Source: Pseudomonadota bacterium
GTDB lineage: Bacteria > Myxococcota > Bradymonadia > UBA4248
Direction: 5' to 3'
Assembly (NCBI GenBank): GCA_017629415.1
Contig: JAGBXG010000108.1
Location: 1 to 7,182 of the forward strand
DNA: 7,182 bases
Made by a program: the position numbers and the translations under genes. Of this stretch, positions 4,808-7,182 are shown piece after piece (position 1 is the stretch's first letter; each line of letters starts with the position of its first letter). Below the pieces are notes generated by a model that saw only the letters and a program-made list of their open reading frames with translations, was not told the origin of the DNA and made no database searches.

Positions 4808-5872
4808 TTATTCTGGGGATTTTACGACAAAGCGCGATGCTTTTTTAATATCTTTGGCGCTTGCATTAGTCACGGCAATACAGCTGTTTTCCAGAATTTT
4901 TTCGACTTTAAATCTTCCGCCTTCGAGGATTTCGCCGTCAATATAGATTTCGCCGACAGCCCCTTCATGGACGCCTTGCGCATGTCCAACGTTTAATTTA
5001 ATTTGCGCGCCTTTTTTCTTGCCGGTAACCGACATGATTTCGGCTTCAATTTTTTTATGTCTGCCTTTGATATCACTGCAGATAGGTTTGATGGCAGCTT
5101 TTTCGTTGGATACAGCTGACGTTTTTGAATTCAGTCTTTTGACTTCTGAGGAGGAATAGCCACCGCCGCTTGAAGTATTGACGACGGTAGGTCCAGCCTG
5201 CCCGCCAGGTGCAGCGATACCGCCGGCCGCTGCCGTAGGCAGCACAGCGCCGCCAGCTGCAGCTGTAGGCAACGCGACACCGCCAGCCGCACCGCCAGGC
5301 AAAGCCGCAGCACCGCCGCCAGCAGCACCGCCGCCAGATGCGCCGCCGCCAGATTTACTGGCTTTAGCATTGGCTGCAGATTCCGATTCAAAATCGAGAT
5401 ACGCTTCAAACGTTGGCGCAGTTGTCGGCGCAACAAAACCGTCATAATTTTCTTCAAATCTGACGTTAATCGAATAAATCGATTGTCCGCTTTCAGCACT
5501 GACTTTGATGAAATGCAAACCAGATTCAGGTGTAAATCCCTTCACTTCCCCCGTGGCACCGCCGGAATCACGTCTTTGCACTTCAATAGGGATGCCAAAT
5601 CTGTCGTAAATCCCGATTTCGACATTAAAAACGGCCATGGGATCATCCCAAAATGTATTGACCGTAATATTTCCGGGCGACGGAACAAAAAGCATTTTCC
5701 AGTCAATTTCATCGCCAGCTGTCGGATAAATTTCATCGTTGGTGACTTCTTCGATGGCGATTTGAATAGCCCCAGAGCGCAGCGCATCTTCGTCAAGTTC
5801 AGTCGTACAACCCGCAGCAAAAGTGGCCGCAGCCAAGATTCCCAGGAAAGCATTTTTTGTGAATTTTTTCAT
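4808..5872 (-). CDS. Predicted PPC-domain lipoprotein with Gly/Ala repeat linker (354 aa)
   Basis: The signal peptide MKKFTKNAFLGILAAATFAAGC predicts lipidation at C22, with Thr at +2. Residues about 40-140 resemble a PPC-type beta domain and align with the 278-aa neighbour: NDEIYPTAGDEIDWKM, VNTFWDDPMAV, IGIYDRFG, HFIKVSAESGQSIYSINVRFE. Residues about 172-240 are a low-complexity Gly/Ala linker, including three 10-residue units (GGVALPTAAA, GGAVLPTAAA, GGIAAPGGQA). The C-terminal domain (about 270-352) has the beta pattern IEAEIMSVTG, the turn VGHAQGVHEGAVGEIYIDG and FKVEKILENSCIAV. It recalls small barrels of the FlgT-C or MreC type, but this is a shape resemblance only. AGGTG (5879-5883) fixes the start. 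The gene has its own strong promoter and terminator. No catalytic motif is visible. Confidence 0.88.
   Translation of the reverse strand: MKKFTKNAFLGILAAATFAAGCTTELDEDALRSGAIQIAIEEVTNDEIYPTAGDEIDWKMLFVPSPGNITVNTFWDDPMAVFNVEIGIYDRFGIPIEVQRRDSGGATGEVKGFTPESGLHFIKVSAESGQSIYSINVRFEENYDGFVAPTTAPTFEAYLDFESESAANAKASKSGGGASGGGAAGGGAAALPGGAAGGVALPTAAAGGAVLPTAAAGGIAAPGGQAGPTVVNTSSGGGYSSSEVKRLNSKTSAVSNEKAAIKPICSDIKGRHKKIEAEIMSVTGKKKGAQIKLNVGHAQGVHEGAVGEIYIDGEILEGGRFKVEKILENSCIAVTNASAKDIKKASRFVVKSPE
5195..5284 (-). repeat. Three 30-bp in-frame repeats in lipoprotein linker
   Basis: Three consecutive 10-codon units encode GGVALPTAAA, GGAVLPTAAA and GGIAAPGGQA, the third diverged. They lie in a larger Gly/Ala-coding stretch of about 5150-5355 that is GC-rich compared with the rest of the gene. 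A repeat of this kind can change length by slippage without breaking the frame. Confidence 0.8.
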
Positions 5873-5878
5873 ATTCGG

Positions 5879-5883
5879 CACCT
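5879..5883 (-). promoter_or_regulatory. Ribosome binding site fixing the 354-aa lipoprotein start
   Basis: AGGTG on the minus strand is 6 bp before the ATG at 5870-5872. It favours this start over the in-frame ATG at 5927-5929, which lies upstream and close to the predicted transcription start. Confidence 0.75.
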
Positions 5884-5913
5884 GATGAGATATGAAATGT
5901 CCAAACTTTGAAA

Positions 5914-5942
5914 TATTTAACAAGAACATGTGACTGTGTCAA
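5914..5942 (-). promoter_or_regulatory. Near-consensus sigma70 promoter of the 354-aa lipoprotein gene
   Basis: On the minus strand a perfect -35 TTGACA (5937-5942) is followed after exactly 17 bp by the -10 TAAATA (5914-5919). Transcription would start near 5907, leaving a short 5' leader of about 35 bases that contains the ribosome binding site. This is the best promoter in the window, so the lipoprotein is probably well and constitutively expressed. Confidence 0.8.
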
Positions 5943-5980
5943 AGATGGTATCGGAGATAGCACCTGAAACGCTGTTTTAC

Positions 5981-6134
5981 GGGGCGTTGCGGGGCTTGCC
6001 CCGCATAGGGGGTAGGCGCGTATTTGCCGCGCGGCTATGTCGGCCATTCCGGCCTCCATACGCCTTGCGTTGCGCGTCTATTTTGCGGTGCAAAATACGC
6101 CGCGCAAATAGCGCCGCAGGGGGCGTTGCCCCCT
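5981..6134 (-). repeat. GC-rich multi-hairpin intergenic repeat, copy 2 (inverted)
   Basis: Read on the minus strand it follows copy 1 block by block: AGGGGGC/GCCCCCT, GCGGCGCT, GCGTAT, GCAAGGCGTATGGAG, CGACATAGCCG, AAATACGCGCCTACCCCC, ATGCGGGG, CCCCGCAAC. The variable arms are TATTTTGC/GCAAAATA (6090-6097/6079-6086), where copy 1 has TATGCCGC/GCGGCATA, and GGCC/GGCC (6051-6054/6042-6045), where copy 1 has GCCC/GGGC. Pairing is kept although the bases differ. It begins 55 bp behind the stop of the 221-aa gene and ends 38 bp before the -35 box of the 354-aa lipoprotein gene. Confidence 0.85.
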
Positions 6135-6189
6135 AAAAAGCATGCAAAGCTCTAAGATTTCCTTGCCCATGATATGTCAAACAAAGGTT

Positions 6190-6855
6190 TTAATCCTGAT
6201 GCATACCATCATCATTTTCTTCCTTCCTTTGTAAATCCTCTGCATGAAACGATTCACGCAAGGGAAACCGTTTGCCAAGATTGGTCAGCGTCAAAGGCTC
6301 GAATTCGTATGAAAGTCTCGCGTATTTATTACACGGAATCGCATGACAGTAGGCCAGCGCTGCGGCAGCCCTGCGATAACAATGAATATGCTCTTTGGGA
6401 TGAATCAGCTTGTTATTTTCAAACAAAAGCGCGGTTTTGATGCTCAAAGGCTGTTTGTAAAGATGCGCATAATGCAGGATTTCACGCCCCAGCAAATCGA
6501 TGGGAATAATTTGATGACCGCTGAACATCAGATGACGCGTCAATGCAATAAAAATGTTGGCGCTTGAACTGACAAACAACGGATAATTTCCAACATAAAT
6601 AAGGTAAAGACCGGAAGCATATTTGGCTGGCAAAGCAGCGGAAAAGAAAGGCCCAAACCACTTAGCAACCCACTGACGCGGCCCTTGATAAGGGTCATTT
6701 TCAGGCGTTTCTATAGTTTCACTGTTTTCCGTTTCTGCAGAACCCGGCGCTGTAATCACGGGATTTTCAGCCAGCTCGTTCGGCAACCCTTTGTCATCAG
6801 GTCCAACGACAGCAAACTCTAAAACCTGACTGATTCCCACGTCTTTTTTTGCCAT
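6190..6855 (-). CDS. Hypothetical protein with His/Cys-rich centre (221 aa)
   Basis: I do not recognise a family. The start at 6855 (MAKKDVGISQ) has AAGGGG (6861-6866) 5 bp upstream. Residues about 20-58 are acidic and Pro/Glu/Thr-rich and probably disordered. Residues 60-115 are aromatic and hydrophobic (QWVAKWFGPFFSAALPAKYA, then LYLIYVGNYPLFVSS), without a clean membrane span or signal peptide, so the protein is probably cytoplasmic. The centre holds H152, H156, H158, C159, C170, H171 and C175, spaced like a possible metal site. The C-terminus (from about 195) is charged and ends in EENDDGMHQD. It is the only gene between the repeat copy 2 and the terminator at 6989-7014 and seems to be a single-gene unit. 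No clear terminator precedes the repeat. Confidence 0.75.
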   Translation of the reverse strand: MAKKDVGISQVLEFAVVGPDDKGLPNELAENPVITAPGSAETENSETIETPENDPYQGPRQWVAKWFGPFFSAALPAKYASGLYLIYVGNYPLFVSSSANIFIALTRHLMFSGHQIIPIDLLGREILHYAHLYKQPLSIKTALLFENNKLIHPKEHIHCYRRAAAALAYCHAIPCNKYARLSYEFEPLTLTNLGKRFPLRESFHAEDLQRKEENDDGMHQD

Positions 6856-7037
6856 GACAGCCCCTTTAAGAAATCATTGGCCCATCCAACATACTATTCT
6901 TAAAAATGACTGAGACAGATAAATAATGCAATGATTAAATAGAATTAAGATTTTAAAGCACAGCAAAAAGGGTTTGCATCATGCAAAAAAAAACCGCTCC
7001 AAAGAGCGGTTTTTAAACATGAACTGACATTATGCCA
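6856..7037. other. AT-rich gap between two minus-strand genes
   Basis: This 182-bp stretch has no gene. It holds the terminator of the right-hand gene (6989-7014), a 15-bp palindrome TTTGCATCATGCAAA (6973-6987), and an AT-rich segment (about 6900-6960) that must contain the promoter of the 221-aa gene. No -35/-10 pair in it is good enough to name. Confidence 0.6.
6989..7014. terminator. Intrinsic terminator after the AAAPVAP-repeat gene
   Basis: AAAAACCGCTC (6989-6999) pairs perfectly with GAGCGGTTTTT (7004-7014) around the loop CAAA. It lies 23 bp after the stop codon at 7038 on the minus strand. The A/T runs on both sides make it symmetric. Confidence 0.9.
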
Positions 7038-7182
7038 TTAAGCTGCCGGAGCTACAGGAGCGGCTGCCGGAGCTACAGGAGCGGCTGCCGGAGCTACAGG
7101 AGCGGCTGCCGGAGCTACAGGAGCGGCTGCAGGAGCTACAGGAGCGGCTGCAGGAGCTACAGGAGCGGCTGCAGGAGCTACA
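7038..7182 (-). CDS. 3' end of a gene with C-terminal AAAPVAP repeats
   Basis: On the minus strand an open frame enters at the right edge and ends at TAA (7038-7040). Its 47 full codons encode only Ala, Pro and Val in a seven-residue period (AAAPVAP), finishing in PAA. The reading frame is supported by the 21-bp period being a multiple of three and by a perfect terminator 23 bp downstream. Ala/Pro/Val tails of this kind occur in surface or periplasm-spanning linkers and in histone-like DNA-binding proteins, among others. Nothing in the visible part decides between these, and the functional part of the protein lies outside the window. Confidence 0.75.
   Translation of the reverse strand, partial: VAPAAAPVAPAAAPVAPAAAPVAPAAAPVAPAAAPVAPAAAPVAPAA
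7045..7182 (-). repeat. 21-bp tandem repeat, six full units and a partial seventh
   Basis: The unit recurs at 7045, 7066, 7087, 7108, 7129, 7150 and 7171, continuing past the window edge. The four units nearest the stop codon have GCCGG (Pro codon CCG on the minus strand), and the three further in have GCAGG (Pro codon CCT). Otherwise the units are identical, which points to recent expansion by slippage or unequal exchange. Confidence 0.95.

Noticed and set aside
5178..5447. 89-aa Ala/Pro-rich frame on the + strand
   Set aside because: It is the antisense shadow of the Gly/Ala linker of the 354-aa lipoprotein.
5799..6136. Open frames of 68 and 86 aa across repeat copy 2
   Set aside because: They share a peptide resemblance with the copy 1 frame only because the DNA repeat is shared. 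One also overlaps the start of the 354-aa lipoprotein gene and its promoter.
7045..7182. CRISPR array
   Set aside because: The units are contiguous 21-bp tandem repeats without spacers, in frame with a coding sequence.

Overview
The window carries ten protein-coding pieces, two of them cut by the window edges, and looks like chromosomal DNA of a Gram-negative (diderm) bacterium. Supporting this are three lipoproteins with cleavable lipobox signal peptides, an L27 that starts directly at MAHKKG without the cleaved leader found in many Firmicutes, and the widespread rplU-rpmA-obgE order. The large, low-complexity, PPC-domain lipoproteins would suit a Deltaproteobacteria/Myxococcota-type lineage. 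That is a weak inference, and I cannot name a species.

Left part (1-2574, all + strand): the 3' end of a cinA/pncC-type gene comes first. A 480-bp gap follows, holding a GC-rich structured repeat (copy 1) and a probable promoter and leader for ribosomal protein L21. Then come rplU (L21), rpmA (L27), a strong intrinsic terminator, and the GTPase gene obgE. The last three belong to ribosome biogenesis and translation. A bidirectional terminator (2602-2642) separates this block from the convergent block on the other strand.

Middle part (2641-5942, all - strand): three predicted lipoproteins. The first in transcription order (354 aa, 5872 to 4808) has its own near-consensus promoter and its own terminator. 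The second (278 aa, 4561 to 3725) is a paralogue of the first. Both have a signal peptide, a PPC-like beta domain, a low-complexity linker and a small C-terminal beta domain, but the linkers are entirely different. The third (358 aa, 3717 to 2641) starts 7 bp after the second and is probably co-transcribed with it. They probably form a cell-envelope locus of unknown role.

Right part (5943-7182): a second copy of the structured repeat in inverted orientation, an unrecognised 221-aa protein with a His/Cys-rich centre, a terminator, and the 3' end of a gene whose product ends in tandem AAAPVAP heptapeptides.

The most notable item is the repeat pair (354-503 and 5981-6134). The two copies differ in sequence in the arms of at least two predicted stems, yet the pairing is kept in both. 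They therefore look like a conserved multi-hairpin nucleic-acid structure rather than coding DNA. Both copies lie between the stop codon of one gene and the promoter of the next, in the same orientation as those genes.
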